Positions 10,176 to 21,446 of a stretch of 64,000 nucleotides of DNA are shown here, piece after piece (position 1 is the stretch's first letter; each line of letters starts with the position of its first letter). The position numbers and the translations under genes are program-made. The stretch is from Peromyscus leucopus. Taxonomy: Eukaryota > Chordata > Mammalia > Rodentia > Cricetidae. Below the pieces are notes generated by a model. The model was not told the DNA's origin and did not search any database. It saw only the letters and a program-made list of their open reading frames with translations. Location of the stretch: contig NC_051072.1 in the NCBI RefSeq assembly GCF_004664715.2, forward strand, positions 28,819,997-28,883,996, in the 5' to 3' direction.

Positions 10176-12960
10176 TGGCCATCTCTATATTATCTTTATG
10201 AGGCAACCGAGATCAGCTTTCTTTGGTGATGTTTGCTAAATTTATTCTAGTGCTGCCAGCAGATATGGTAATAAAGTACTTGAAGCAGAAAAAAAATATT
10301 GAATGCATCAAGTATTTTCCTTGGGAGAACACAATACCAGGCACCATTATGAAACACCACATAATTTGGAACACACTGTTTCAGAAGCAGGAAGAGGATG
10401 CACTTGTGAATTATTGGAGGAATTTGACTGATTTATCTTGAAGACACAAATGAGTCTTAAATTTGATTCTTAAAAGTAGACAAGAGTGGGACTGAGCTAA
10501 CAATGCCATGAAATTCGGAAATGATGCACAATGCTCACACATTCTGTTTTTCTTCTTTGATTAATCCCATGGGGTTGGGGGTTGAGGGCTCTAAGAAAGA
10601 ACCGGAATATTTGCAATTGATAAATATTCCCAATCCTTGACCTACTACAGTTAGGGGTATTATGAAGAGGCGTATCTGATTGGAAAATAAATTGACATTC
10701 CAAGGTGTAAATTGTTAACCCAAGTGCGAATTTTATTAGCCAAATTGAATTTTTACACATCTATTAACTTTTGAAAACTACTTGTAACGAGGCTCAGAAG
10801 ATGTCTCAGTGTCTGGAGGAAACAGTTCATAACAGCATTTGGGATCGGAACCAAATGCTGGCCTCTCTTTCATTCCTCAAATTATAGCTTAGTTAGCCCA
10901 GCTCAGAAAGTCCCTCCATACACGGCTTAGTAAAATTAACAGCATAAATTTAGAAACAGAAAGCAACTACTCTTTGTTCCCAACAGAAGTAAACTAAACC
11001 TGTTTCCTGTTGCAAGTCTGTGGTGGACAGAATGTTCACGACACCTGCAGGCCCCTTTTATTACTTATTGGGAAGTGGTTTTTGTTTTGTTTTGTAGAAT
11101 ACAAGGTCTATAAGAACTACAAGGATGCAGCCTCAATTTGAACAGTAGGAAAGGAAAAAGGGCAGGAAATGCTGTCTAGAAAGGTGTTTCTCAGGCCTTA
11201 CAGGACCTGTGAACCACGTGGGGAGCTTCTGATTCTGAGGTCTGGGGTGCTCTCTGAGAGTCTCCATCCCTAACAAGTGTCCGGGTGGTCCTGATGCTGC
11301 AAGCCCTACACCACACTATTTCAAGCAGCAAGCTCACAAGACATGAAGAACGTGTATGTGTGTGTGTGGAGGGGGGGAGGTTGTCACACTGATGTTCTAT
11401 TCCAGGTTATATTTGCATGGAAATGGTGAGTAATGGTGGAAATGGTTGAAAGTACTGCCTTTCAACACTTTTTCAGTCACTTAGTATGAATGAAAGGTGA
11501 AAACTAGCCACTTAACATGAGGCAAGAGACTTTCTTAATGTATTAATTTCTGCTTTGTTCTTGCCAAGTCTTTTTATTCTCTGGGCTCCAGGGACTTTGC
11601 AAATCCACAACAAGATTTTTCTTCTCTGAGTTCATTTTCAAATAGTAAGAGAGAGGGCCCTTCATCTTTGCAGTTAAGGAGAATTGGGGTCTTAGAAGAT
11701 GAAAGAAAAAAAAAATAGTGAAGAGTCAGATCTCCAAAGACCTTGTCTTGACCAAAGAGCAAGAAATGGAGGTATAGTGCTGACGAAAATGGAATATTCC
11801 CTCAATGTGGTGAGACTGGAGGAGGCTGAGTCAAACCCGGATCAGCCTCTGGGAATTTCAGTCATATGGCATTCTCTGCATCCTGGAGACATGCAGAAAC
11901 TTCCTATCTGCTCCTCAGGAACTTTAAATATGAACATTTTTTAAATGCCCTTAGAAGATTTAAAGTCCACAGCAACAATTTCTAAAGAGAAAATAAGGAT
12001 GTTTCCCCCAGTGTTATCAATGAGCTTTACAATCTTGTGTTTTCGTGTTATGAATTACAGAAACTTTGCTCTCACGTCACTAATTACAGAAGCTTTCAGA
12101 AGAAGCAGGCCTCTCCCACTTCCCAAACATCTAATGAATTGCCAAGTCCTAAATCCAAGAGCTTCCAGTAGCCTCTGCTCTGAGAGTTTTGCTCCTTGAC
12201 TACTCTGCAACAACTAAACTTGGGAACCTTACCGTCACTTTTTTCTCTAGCCCTAACTTTGCAAAACACTAGACATTTAGGAAACAAAATACTCACCGTA
12301 AATGTTTTAGTGAAATGAGTAAAACTGTGTTTTCGCTGTTACAAAACAGGCTCGAGGAAGATGTTTTCAAGTACTGTACAAATATCATCTACTTATCTTG
12401 AGTTGGATTCTTCCAATTATAGATTAAGATTAATTAAGGTTAAAATCAAGAAGTGGGAGGTTACTCTTAAAAGTTGCATGTACTGGTGGAAATTTGAAAA
12501 AAATAAAGAGGGTTTTAGTTAAAGAAAGTATGTGACTATAAACTTATTTCTAAACTATGTGTGTCTATTGAAAAACTCCCCCAGACGAAAATGATAATTA
12601 ATCTCCTAGAAGCTCTAGCTAGATTTTTTTTTGAAAGAAAGTACCATAAATAGTCTATATTCTAATTTGACTTCTAGAAGCTTTTGGAGTCTTTGTGTCT
12701 TCCAATGCCTTTGTGCCACTTGTTTATGGAACACACATGTGTCACACGCTCTTGTTTGTGAAGTTTATGTAATGGCAAACTGTATATGAAGATTTTTTTC
12801 CATGTTCCTTCTCACCAATGTTTTTCTGAAAAATCATGGAAAGAAAGATTAAGCACTTAGTTCAAAGAGAGATTTAAAATGTAAGAAACTGTCAAAGTGG
12901 AGCCCGTTATCAAGACAGGTGTTCTGGAAGAAATTAAGTATAATTTTTTGAAGAGACATC
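10176..12960. other. Largely unique stretch with one possible DNA-transposon relic
   Basis: No gene recognised. Around 11187-11330 the text gtttctcaggcc...gaaccacgtggggagcttct...ggtcctgatgctgca resembles a MER5-type hAT (Charlie) relic. A short GT run lies at 11352-11369. Open frames of 60-84 codons at 11699-12199 lack any recognisable domain. Confidence 0.45.
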
Positions 12961-13370
12961 TGTCCTGGATATTTTTATGTCAACTTGACACAAGCTAGAG
13001 TCATCAGAGAGGAGGGAGCCTCAATTGAGAAAATGCCTTCATAAGAGAGGGCTGTAGGCAAGCCTGAAGAGCATTTTCTTGATTTAGAGATAGATGGGGG
13101 AAGGGCCAGCCAATTGTGGGTGGTGCCATCCCTGGGCTGGTGGTCCTAGGTTCTATAAGAAAGCAGGCTGAGCAAACCATGTGAAGCAAGCCAGTAAGCA
13201 GCACTCCTCCGTGACCTCAGCATTAGCTGCTGCCTCCAGGTTCCTGCCCTGCTTGAGTTCCTGTCCTGAGTTCCTTTGGTGGTGAACTGGGATGGACATG
13301 CATAAGCCAGATAAACCCTTCCCTCCCCAAGTTGCTTTGGTCATGGTGTTTCATCACATCAATAGTAACC
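12961..13370 (+). mobile_element. MaLR-type LTR (MT/ORR1 group), left part
   Basis: Very typical rodent text: tcaacttgacacaagctaga, gagggagcctcaattgagaa, attgtgggtggtgccatccc, taagaaagcaggctgagcaa, then tggtcatggtgtttcatcac near the 3' end. The tail is interrupted at 13370 by an ERVK-type LTR; the remaining end (ctaaggcag) resumes at 13899. The family name within MaLR is uncertain. Confidence 0.75.
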
Positions 13371-13892
13371 TGTAGCTAGAGTTTTCTTGCCTGGCCCACA
13401 GTCAGGACAACTCTTTGTCACCCGCCAGTCCCACAGCTGCTCAGACCCAACCAAGTAAACACAGAGACTTATATTGCTTACAAACTGTATGGCCGTGGCA
13501 GGCTTCTTGCTAACTGTTCTTATATCTTTTTTTTTTTTTTTTTTTTTTTTTGGTTTTTCGAGACAGGGTTTCTCTTGTGTAGCTTTGCGCCTTTCCTGGA
13601 ACTCACTTGGTAGCCCAGGATGGCCTCAAACTCACAGAGATCCGCCTGTTCTTATATCTTAAATTAATCCATTTCCATAAATCTATACCTTGCCATGTGG
13701 CTGGTGGCTTACCGGTGTCTTCACATGCTTCTTGTCATGGCGGCGGCTGGCAGTGTCTCTCTGCCTCAGCCTTCCGCTTCCCAGAACTCTCCTCTCTCCT
13801 TGTCCCACCTACTTCCTGCCTGGCCACTGGCCAATCAGTGTTTTATTTATTGACCAATCAGAGCAATTTGACATACAGACCATCCCACAGCA
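13371..13892 (-). mobile_element. ERVK-type solo LTR (mys-like), minus, containing a B1
   Basis: It starts tgtagctagagttttcttgc and ends gaccatcccacagca, so it has the TG...CA ends of an LTR. A perfect 6-bp duplication, gtaacc, flanks it at 13365-13370 and 13893-13898, as expected for ERVK-class integration. Read on the minus strand it contains tgctctgattggtcaataaa, shared with the LTR at 56663-57028. A B1 sits inside at 13529-13645. No gag/pol is attached, so it is a solo LTR. Confidence 0.85.
13529..13645 (-). mobile_element. B1 SINE inserted in the solo LTR
   Basis: A T22-class run is followed by ggtttttcgagacagggttt and continues to cacagagatccg, so the 5' third of B1 is missing. A perfect 15-bp duplication, ctgttcttatatctt, lies at 13514-13528 and 13646-13660. 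It carries the cricetid marker agctttgcgcctttcctgga. Confidence 0.9.
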
Positions 13893-14126
13893 GTAACCCT
13901 AAGGCAGGGGCAATTAAATTTTTCAGCTCAACAGAAAGAATAAAAATCAAAAGCTTAAGGAGAGAGAAAACAGGACACAGGCAGAGGATGGAAAGAATGC
14001 TATATCGTCTAAAGCACACGGTAGAGAAGAAATTGGAAGGGAGACAGTTCTTTCTAAAGAAACACTGAACCAAGACTTCAACTAGAAGAGTGGTGTTGCT
14101 TGAGTCCATAGCAAAGGCATGGCAGA

Positions 14127-14510
14127 TGTAGTGACTTGAATGTAAATGGCCCCCATAAGCTCATGGGGTGTGGCACTATTAGGAGATGTGGCTTTGTTAG
14201 AGTAGGTATGGCCTTGTTGGAGGAAGCATGTCACTGTGGAAGTGGGCTTTGAGGTCTCATATATGCTCAAGCCACACTCAAGGCCTCAGTTTACTTCCTG
14301 TTGCCTGTGGGATCAAGATGTAGCTCCTTCTCCACTCTCAGCTCCTTCGCCAGCACCATGTCTGTCTGCCTGCATGCCATCATATCCCGCCATGGTGATA
14401 ACGGACTGAACCTCTGAAACTGTAAACTAACCCCAATTAAACATTTTCCTTTCTAAGAGTTGCTGTGATCATGGTGTCTCTTCACAGCAATAGAAACCCT
14501 AACTACGACA
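14127..14510 (+). mobile_element. MT-type MaLR LTR
   Basis: Starts tgtagtgacttgaatgtaaa, passes through ggcccccataagctcatggg, tgtggctttgttagagtagg, aactgtaaactaaccccaat, and ends tcacagcaatagaaacccta...acgaca. The flanks gcaga (14122-14126) and gcagt (14511-14515) are a near-perfect 5-bp duplication, the size ERVL/MaLR integration produces. The aattaaa at the 3' end is the LTR polyadenylation signal. Confidence 0.8.
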
Positions 14511-14701
14511 GCAGTATAAAAAAAGGCACTTTAGAAAGGCTAACGCAGCAGGAATACAAAGAATGGGCTGCAATCCCTATACAGAACATGAATAGCAGGA
14601 AGCTTGGAAGGAACAGGAGAGGAAATGGGGCCCCATTGGAGAACTGTTAAGAGGGAAAGTGAGCAAGGAATGACTCTAAAAACACTTAAAAGAATGAGCC
14701 C

Positions 14702-14790
14702 TTGGGTTGGGGATTTAACTCAGTGGTACAGTGCTTGCCTAGCAAGCGCAAGGCCCTGGGTTTGGTCCTCAACTCCGACACACACACAAA
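14702..14790 (+). mobile_element. ID SINE
   Basis: Starts ttgggttggggatttaactc, with agtggtacagtgcttgccta and gcaagcgcaaggccctgggt: the tRNA-Ala-derived ID element, retaining Pol III A- and B-box-like blocks. A perfect 14-bp duplication, aaaagaatgagccc, flanks it (14688-14701 and 14791-14804). It is a SINE, not a functional tRNA gene. Confidence 0.92.
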
Positions 14791-15052
14791 AAAAGAATGA
14801 GCCCAATGTATATGCTAACAGCTAGGAAGAAAAGGAGAAATAAGCAAGCCCCTAGTTTCAAGTCAGAGAGTCAGAAAATTATGATGTTACACCATTGCTA
14901 AACAATAGATGAAAGAAAGACACTGTCTTCTCTTTTTACATCAGATTTTATTAGTAAATATGCATTGTATATACTGATGGGTTCTGTGGAGGTATTTCCT
15001 TACAATTACATCATATTCTTTGGTGCTGTTTCCTTCTAACCTCCTTTCTCAC

Positions 15053-15155
15053 TTTTTTTTTTTTTTGGTTTTTCATGACAGAGTTTCTCTGTAGTTTTAA
15101 TGCCCATCCTGGATTTTGCTCTGTAGACCAGGCTGGCCTTGAACTCACAGAGATC
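15053..15155 (-). mobile_element. B1 SINE, left half of a split copy
   Basis: A T14 run, then ggtttttcatgacagagttt, continuing to ggccttgaactcacagagatc, where B1 similarity stops abruptly. The missing half resumes at 16747. The two halves share gagatc, the duplication made by the intervening element. Confidence 0.85.
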
Positions 15156-16746
15156 TCTTGTATAATATTAGAGGAACCAGCCTTGATATTATACATCCCA
15201 GAGGCTCAGGAGAGAGAACTACTAACAGCGAGGACTATTTTCAGGAAATAGAATCTCAGCACACGGAGCTCTATAGTCCACTTGCTTTAATTCCTCTGGC
15301 ATAACATCCTTTATACACAGCTTCAGTTCTGTTTTCATGCCTATCTCCTTTCTTGCCTGATTTCTCTCTATACTTATCTACTGCTCCCTCTAAGTTCTAT
15401 CTTAATTCTCTCATCTTAATTCTGCCTCATCTAGGTTCTTTTCAGCTTGTTCTTACCCAGCTAGTACTTCCCCATCTTCTCTTCCTCATCTTCCATCTCA
15501 TTCCTCTAGTACTCTCTTCTAGCCATTCAACCTAGTTCTTCCCCATCTCAGTTTGTTCCTCACAAGTTCTTACCCATCTAGTTCTTCCATACTCTTTTCT
15601 CTTCTCCATCCCCCGTGCCCTGGAAGTCCTGGTATATAAAGCCAGGCTTCCAGGGTCAAACAGAGGGGTGATACGAATCACATTGCGAGGCAATAACCGT
15701 TAATTATCATTTGAAACCCCAAAGGGAAGTGACCAATGGGGAAATGAATTAACTAAAGGCTAAATTCAGGTAATATCTAAGAGGGATCTTATGTGCTCAA
15801 CTATTAAACTCTTAAACATGATTGGTAGAAAAATGTTAAGAATCTATAAGTTGCTAGGTCAATGGGAGAAAATAAAGCTGTCTTCTTTTTTCCTGTGGCT
15901 CCTATCTGTCCAAGATATCTGCCATTTTTCTGCAGGGTGGGGGAAAGTGTGCTCAGTCGCTAGGCATTCTGTGTACAGCTAGATGCCTCTGGTGATAGTT
16001 AAAGGGAGATCTGGAACTTGAGGTAAGGTTTGGGAAAGGAGGAAGTAAGGCTTTAATTGGCACATCCGCCAGGCCTTCTCAAACAGGTAACCTGGATGCT
16101 TACGTCTGTTCTTAGAGAGTACAGAGGTATCTCTGATAAGGTACTCTCCTCCATCTGGGGATGGACCTGGCCAGATGCTGCCAATGATGATAATTACAGG
16201 GAGGCTTGGACTGGGGTTCTGGCTGAGCATAGCTGTCAGGACAGAAAGTTATCTAAGTATTCCTAGGAGTGGTTAGGTAAGGAGTTAAAGGTCTATAAAG
16301 TTAGTAAGGATGTAAGAAAGGAGGGTCCTAGCTAAATTGTGTAAAGCTATTACTTAACGTCCACCTAACCTAGGCGGTGTCTCCTTGTGGAATTTATCTT
16401 AAATCAGGAGACTTGCATATGGACTGTTATTACGTGAAAGTGGCTAAGGGAGATATCTGATTCCAGAGAAAGCCTTTCCTGAGGCTCTTCTCCAAATGCC
16501 TGGAATGTGTATGTCCAGAGAGTGATCAGTCCACACTGTTAGCCCTTCTTAGGGAAAAGTCAATTGGGAAAACTATGAAAGCACACATGATTTTCATAAC
16601 AGAAGACAGCTGATATATAACAAGCCAAGTAACACCAAAAGCTCCTTGGAACTTGGCTTCCTCTGGAGGAAATCCTTGATCCCTCCAGGTAGTGACTTTG
16701 CCATAACCAGCTGAGTTCTTATGATATATTCCTGCAGCCCACAGCA
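15156..16746 (-). mobile_element. 1.59-kb LTR-like retroelement splitting a B1
   Basis: The B1 halves at 15053-15155 and 16747-16812 join seamlessly if this block is removed, and the 6-bp gagatc is present at both edges (15150-15155, 16747-16752), the ERVK-type duplication size. On the minus strand the block starts tgctgtgggctgcagg and ends near ttatacaaga, close to TG...CA with one change. A TATA-like ggctttatatacc (plus-strand ggtatataaagcc at 15632-15644) and an attaaa further downstream fit a promoter and a poly(A) signal. I do not recognise the family. It is long for a solo LTR, and no pol-like frame is visible. Confidence 0.65.
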
Positions 16747-16812
16747 GAGATCCGCCTGGCTCTGCCTCCCAAATTCTGGGATTAAAGAAAGGCGTGCGCC
16801 GCCACTGCCCAA
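16747..16812 (-). mobile_element. B1 SINE, right half of the split copy
   Basis: Begins gagatccgcctggctctgcc and runs through ctgggattaaagaaaggcgt to gccgccactgccc, exactly the part missing at 15155. Confidence 0.85.
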
Positions 16813-17069
16813 CCCTTCCCACTATTTTTAAATTGCCAGTTCTTTGTACTTAAAGATTTTGCTCTTACATCCAACTGACCAACTTAGCAAGCATTTCTCT
16901 AATTCCAGCTTAAAGGAATTATCATAGCTACTCTAGAAAAGTATTCACAGTTGTATCTTTAGAATGCATAACCTTTGACCCTTAAAGGTGTTGGAGATGA
17001 GAGAATATGGAGAAAGTAGATGAGGACCCGATTACTATAAGCTCCAAGGCTTCATTCATGTGTGTGTCC

Positions 17070-18985
17070 ATCTAATAAATATTTATGGATGTCTATCCTA
17101 AGTAAAAAAGATGAATGTTTTGGTTTTCAGACCTTATAGTCTGATAAGGATATAATAGAAACACACACACAACAAAAGTAAATAGTTAAACACCTTAATG
17201 CAAAGATAAACAAGAGCTGTGAAGAATATAAACGTTATGCTACAGTAGAAGTGACTAAGAAGGTCTCTTAGGTTGTTTAGCAGGAACAAGTTTCACTGAA
17301 AAGGTTTGACTTGAGCCCAAACCTGAACTAGTAACACAAAGACCACTCAAAGCTAGAAGTAACAAGAGCTAAAGCTGTAATAAGGTTGGCACATTTAAGG
17401 GTTAGGCCTAACACCGAAAAGATATCTGCATAAGAAGGTAGAGCAGTAGACTAGGGCCTGTTTTGGAATGCATCAGTCAAGAATGGGGCAAATAACAGAA
17501 GCATAATTCAAGCTGACTTAAGCAGCAAATAAACCAACTCATTCAAGTAACTGGACAGCCAGAGGATGGACAGCCTAAAGGTTCGACTAAGTCTAGGTAC
17601 TCCCAATTCATTTCCCAAAAGCTGTTTTGCTTTTGGCCTCTTGAGGGTATCAGCTTCACCTTCAGGGCTGGGATGAAATATGTGAAGCAAAGAGACTACA
17701 CTATCCTGTGTAGTTTTTTTCTTACACTTTCCAGAAGCAACATTCCCATTGTGCTGCCGCTTTACAACCAGAGGAAGACGGGAATATCCTCAGCCCAGTT
17801 GCATCTATTGGAGTAGAAAGTTGGCTCAGCTTCTTTGAGCCAAGGTGAGCTTAGGTGAGGAATAACTGGCTAAACAAGTTGGGATTCTTTTAAGAAGAAG
17901 GAAGGGGGATAAAATTAGATGATGTGCAATGATAGGCAAACAAAGAGATATATGAATCATGACAGATGATATAAAGCTATTCTTCATTTCAAAAAGGTTA
18001 TTTTTCTAGTTTGAATTTCATATTTTTTTCTTTTTGAGGTGGGTAAGTGAATGAAAATGTAATTGAAGCCGGGCGGTTGTGGCGCACGCCTTTAATCCAG
18101 CACGGGGCAGAGCAGGGGATCTCTGTGATTGAGAGCCTGGCTACAAGTGAGTTCAGAAAGCGCAAAGCTAAAGAGAAACCTGTTGAAAAAAAAAAAAAAA
18201 AGAAAATGTAATTGATAGTGAATTGATAGGATTGACCAATTCAGAATGGCCACGCTAACTACACAGAGGTTCACTGAGATATAAAGAGTTTGAGATTGGC
18301 CATATGTTTGAGTAGCTTCCTTAACCCAGCTGTGCCATGCTTTTGTTTGTGAATTAACTAGAATAGAGTGACTTCATTTCAAAGAAAGAGGAGGAGGAAG
18401 CGGGCAAGGCAGGCTGGGTAAGCTGTAGCTGTGTGGCCACGGGAGGAGTTTGAACTTGCTGAGTGCATGGGAAGCCAGTGGATAATTTTTAGACAATAAA
18501 GTATAATCTGGTTTATACTTTAAATTAGTTTTAATGTTTAGGTGATTAATTTAGCAAGAAAAGAAGTGTATGTGTGAGAAACAGGAAACCACTTCAAAGC
18601 CTGGACACACAGGATGTGCAGAGAAGTAAACGTTTCGAAAAGAAAGTGGCATAACTTGTGCTGGAGTCAATGAGGCACTGGGAGTCAGAGAAGGTGAAGA
18701 GGAAAAGATGGTACTGTCTCTGGCTTAGATGCCTGACGGGGTGGGTGATGGAAGAATCTACAGAGATAATGTAGTACCGAGAAGGAACAGGTTCTGCCAG
18801 GGTACTCTGTGGGGCATTTACCCACCAACCCCACAGTTCCCCAGAGTTTTCTTGAGTGCGAGCAGCAGGAAATATTAGATAGAAGGATTTAGATTGTGGA
18901 GATAAACAGATAGAAAATACAGGATATCCTCGAGAGGACCTGGAACCTATTCCAATGGGCCCTGACTGTCTCTGCCCTAAGGCAT

Positions 18986-18990
<5 letters not shown>
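17070..18990 (+). mobile_element. Probable ancient interspersed repeat, worn, interrupted by B1
   Basis: Pieces such as taataaatatttatggatgt, aagtgactaagaaggtctct and gcatgggaagccagtggata look like a mammal-wide repeat with a known order of these phrases. Similarity is patchy. I cannot name the family or fix its ends with confidence. Confidence 0.3.
18067..18201 (+). mobile_element. B1 SINE with 14-bp target duplication
   Basis: Starts gccgggcggttgtggcgcac and ends in an A16 tail. The body is diverged but retains gcgcaaagcta, the cricetid form. A perfect 14-bp duplication, gaaaatgtaattga, lies at 18053-18066 and 18202-18215. Confidence 0.92.

Positions 18991-19023
<33 letters not shown>
18990..19023. 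repeat. Poly(A) run, 34 bases
   Basis: A pure A34 run. I find no SINE, L1 or processed gene body directly 5' of it, so it may be an orphan tail or mononucleotide expansion. Confidence 0.95.
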
Positions 19024-19024
<1 letters not shown>

Positions 19025-21220
19025 ACCAATGGGTAGAACAAAAGACCTCCCCCCAGCACAGCCAAGTGCAGACCATCTCAGACACCTGCACTCAGGCCCA
19101 TGGTCCTAATCATCCTCTCTATACAGACCTGCTGGGTAAAGAAAGCCACAGGAACCTAAAAACGGGCTCCCACAGTACTCAGGTTTTGTGTTAGAATAGA
19201 TACCAACTAGACATCACATGAAGAAACCGAAGAGACTGAGTAGAGTCTAAGGTTTAATGGAGATACTTAAACTAAACATAGAAATTTGGCACCACCGATA
19301 AAGAGGTGATATGTAAAGCTACTAGACATGAAGAGAGTCGTTTTTTCAGGAAAAACAATAGCTGAAGTAGCAGAGACAAGAGTTCCATGACAGGTCACTA
19401 CTTAAGGGACAGGTTTAAAAAAAGATAAAAAAGGGGGTCCCCTAAAGGAGACCAAAAAGAGCGGTGGTGGACATGGTAGAAGGAGAATCAGCAAACTGCA
19501 CATTATGAAAGCTAAGCAAAGCTGCTGATGTTTTTAGGCAGTAGTCGCCCTTGGATGAGGGGCATCTGAATTGTTGACAAATATAAAAACTGAAACAGCA
19601 CCATTAGATTTGACAAGGACCGGTTTCAAAGATGGGAACGGTCAGACACACAACGGAAGTAGATTCAGGAGAGAAGGGAAACCCAGGAGATAGAGACAGC
19701 CATTCAGATAAGAACTTCAAAATCTGGGAGTAGCAGAGAAGTTACTATGAGTGAAGCTCTTTACAAGCCAACAATAATATGTGCTTTCTAGGTGAGAGTT
19801 GTATTCTTTCGAAGATGTTCATCTTTAGAAGGAGAAACAACTTCCCCGTGATTCTTGTTTAAAATTATGTCGGTGTTCCAGGTGTTCTGACCTCTACAGA
19901 TCTCTTTTCTCTGTGTGCTCACTTTCTTATGAGGACATTTGGCGATTGAGATATTCCACTGAAGGCTTACAGGCTAATAGAAACTTCTTGATACTCTAGG
20001 CAGGAGAAGCTAGAAGCTTGGGCTACAACCTAGTGCTGGACATAGACAGAAGAGAATGTGTTGAGCTGATCTGACTTAATTTGTTGCTGAGTGAAGGGTT
20101 GGAAGTTGGGGAATGTAAGGAGGAATTACGACGCTGTTGGGGTTTGACTGTTCGTACATATTATTTTAGCTGCTCTTCAGTAATATTCACTGCCACCAGG
20201 AAATACAGATACGATTTGATGCATATTCTAAATTTAAATTATAGGGATCCTAAATCATTTTTACTCCCTCTAACCAAAGGTATCTTTGTATGTCTTTTAA
20301 GCTTACATCCACCAGAAAGTCCTGCAGGATACAAGTTCCGCAGGCGTTCCCCCCATACACACACACTCTCCCTGTTCCCCTTCACCTTCTGGCCGCAGTA
20401 CAATGAAAACTCTGTTCTGAGCTTGGCTAGCTGCTGCTTTTCCCACATTGAACCAGGGAACATTTAAAGCTATATGCTGTTCTTGTCCTGCCAAAAGCCT
20501 ATGGGCAAGGTGCCCCTTTGGGCTGACACAAAGATGCACTGTGCCAGGCATCGATGGCCAGAGAAGCCAGGCCCATATGGATTATCAATAAGGCTTTTGA
20601 TTCTGTTCATAACGTATCATCAACAAATTAAATGTAATTCAAACAAGGAAAACAAAACTCATGTTCTCCATTTTAACACTTCATCTGCCTTATAGCTGCA
20701 AAGATATACAACTACTTTTCTATTTAATATACTCCTTCCAGGAAGAAAATGGCCTAAAAAGAAAAAAAATTATGCCCAGTATAATTTCACATTTAAATAA
20801 TAGTTTGTGGTCTGATTAACTATTTTGATTTTAATTTTAATTGTTAATATAAAGTTAAATTTATATTTAAACCACAATACCATAAAAGGTGCCAGAAAGT
20901 GCACAAGGGGAAAAGCAAAGATTAAAAAATAAATAAATAAATAAAGCAGTAGCATCAGGCCAAGATACATGCTCACAGTGACCATGACATTATGCTCACT
21001 TTGGGCAGAATCTCCACTTTCTACTACAAGATCTTATGGCTGTCACTTCCCTATTAGCCATAAAGCAGATTTTTAACAATTCCTTTCTGAAATTAGCATT
21101 CGGAAAATAATGAATGAATGAATGAATGAATGTAAAATGGTTTAAATGTTTGAGAGAGGCTTTATTAAAGCTTTCTGTCATTTTGCTACAAATGTGACAC
21201 ATGTAGAAAATGTTCCCACG
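19024..21220. other. Mostly unique sequence
   Basis: No gene recognised. Short tetranucleotide runs (aaat near 20925-20946, gaat at 21109-21132). A 128-codon plus-strand frame at 20081-20467 shows no recognisable domain, and its opposite strand is also open at 20239-20551, which suggests chance. Confidence 0.5.
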
Positions 21221-21446
21221 GGGACTACAGAGATGGCTCAGGGGTTGAGGGCACTGGATGCTCTGCTAGAGGACCCTGGTTCGATTCCCAGCATGCACAT
21301 GGCTGCTCACAACCATCTGTAACTCCAGTCCCTGGGGATCCAACCCCCTCTTCTGGCCAGCTCAGGCACCAGACATAGACATGGTGCACAGATATACATG
21401 CAGGTAAGACAGACAAGCAGGAAAACATCCATACATATAAAATAGA
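21221..21446 (+). mobile_element. B2 SINE
   Basis: gggactacagagatggctca, then gaggaccctggttcgattcc, cacatggctgctcacaacca and tctgtaactccagtccctgg give the tRNA-derived B2 head and body. It ends in an AT-rich tail near 21446. Moderately diverged. Confidence 0.85.

Noticed and set aside
14702..14790. tRNA gene
   Set aside because: The tRNA-like head belongs to an ID SINE with an A-rich tail and a 14-bp target duplication.
15159..15195. Hairpin with perfect 10-bp arms tgtataatat / atattataca
   Set aside because: It sits at the terminus of the LTR-like element and has a 17-base loop; AT-rich arms of this length occur by chance and no RNA evidence supports it.
18990..19023. Processed pseudogene tail
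   Set aside because: No gene-like body, open frame or target duplication upstream of the A34 run.
20081..20467. 128-codon plus-strand open frame
   Set aside because: No recognisable domain, no splice or promoter context, and the opposite strand is also open; consistent with chance.
21221..21446. tRNA-Ser-like sequence
   Set aside because: It is the head of a B2 SINE followed by the B2 body.
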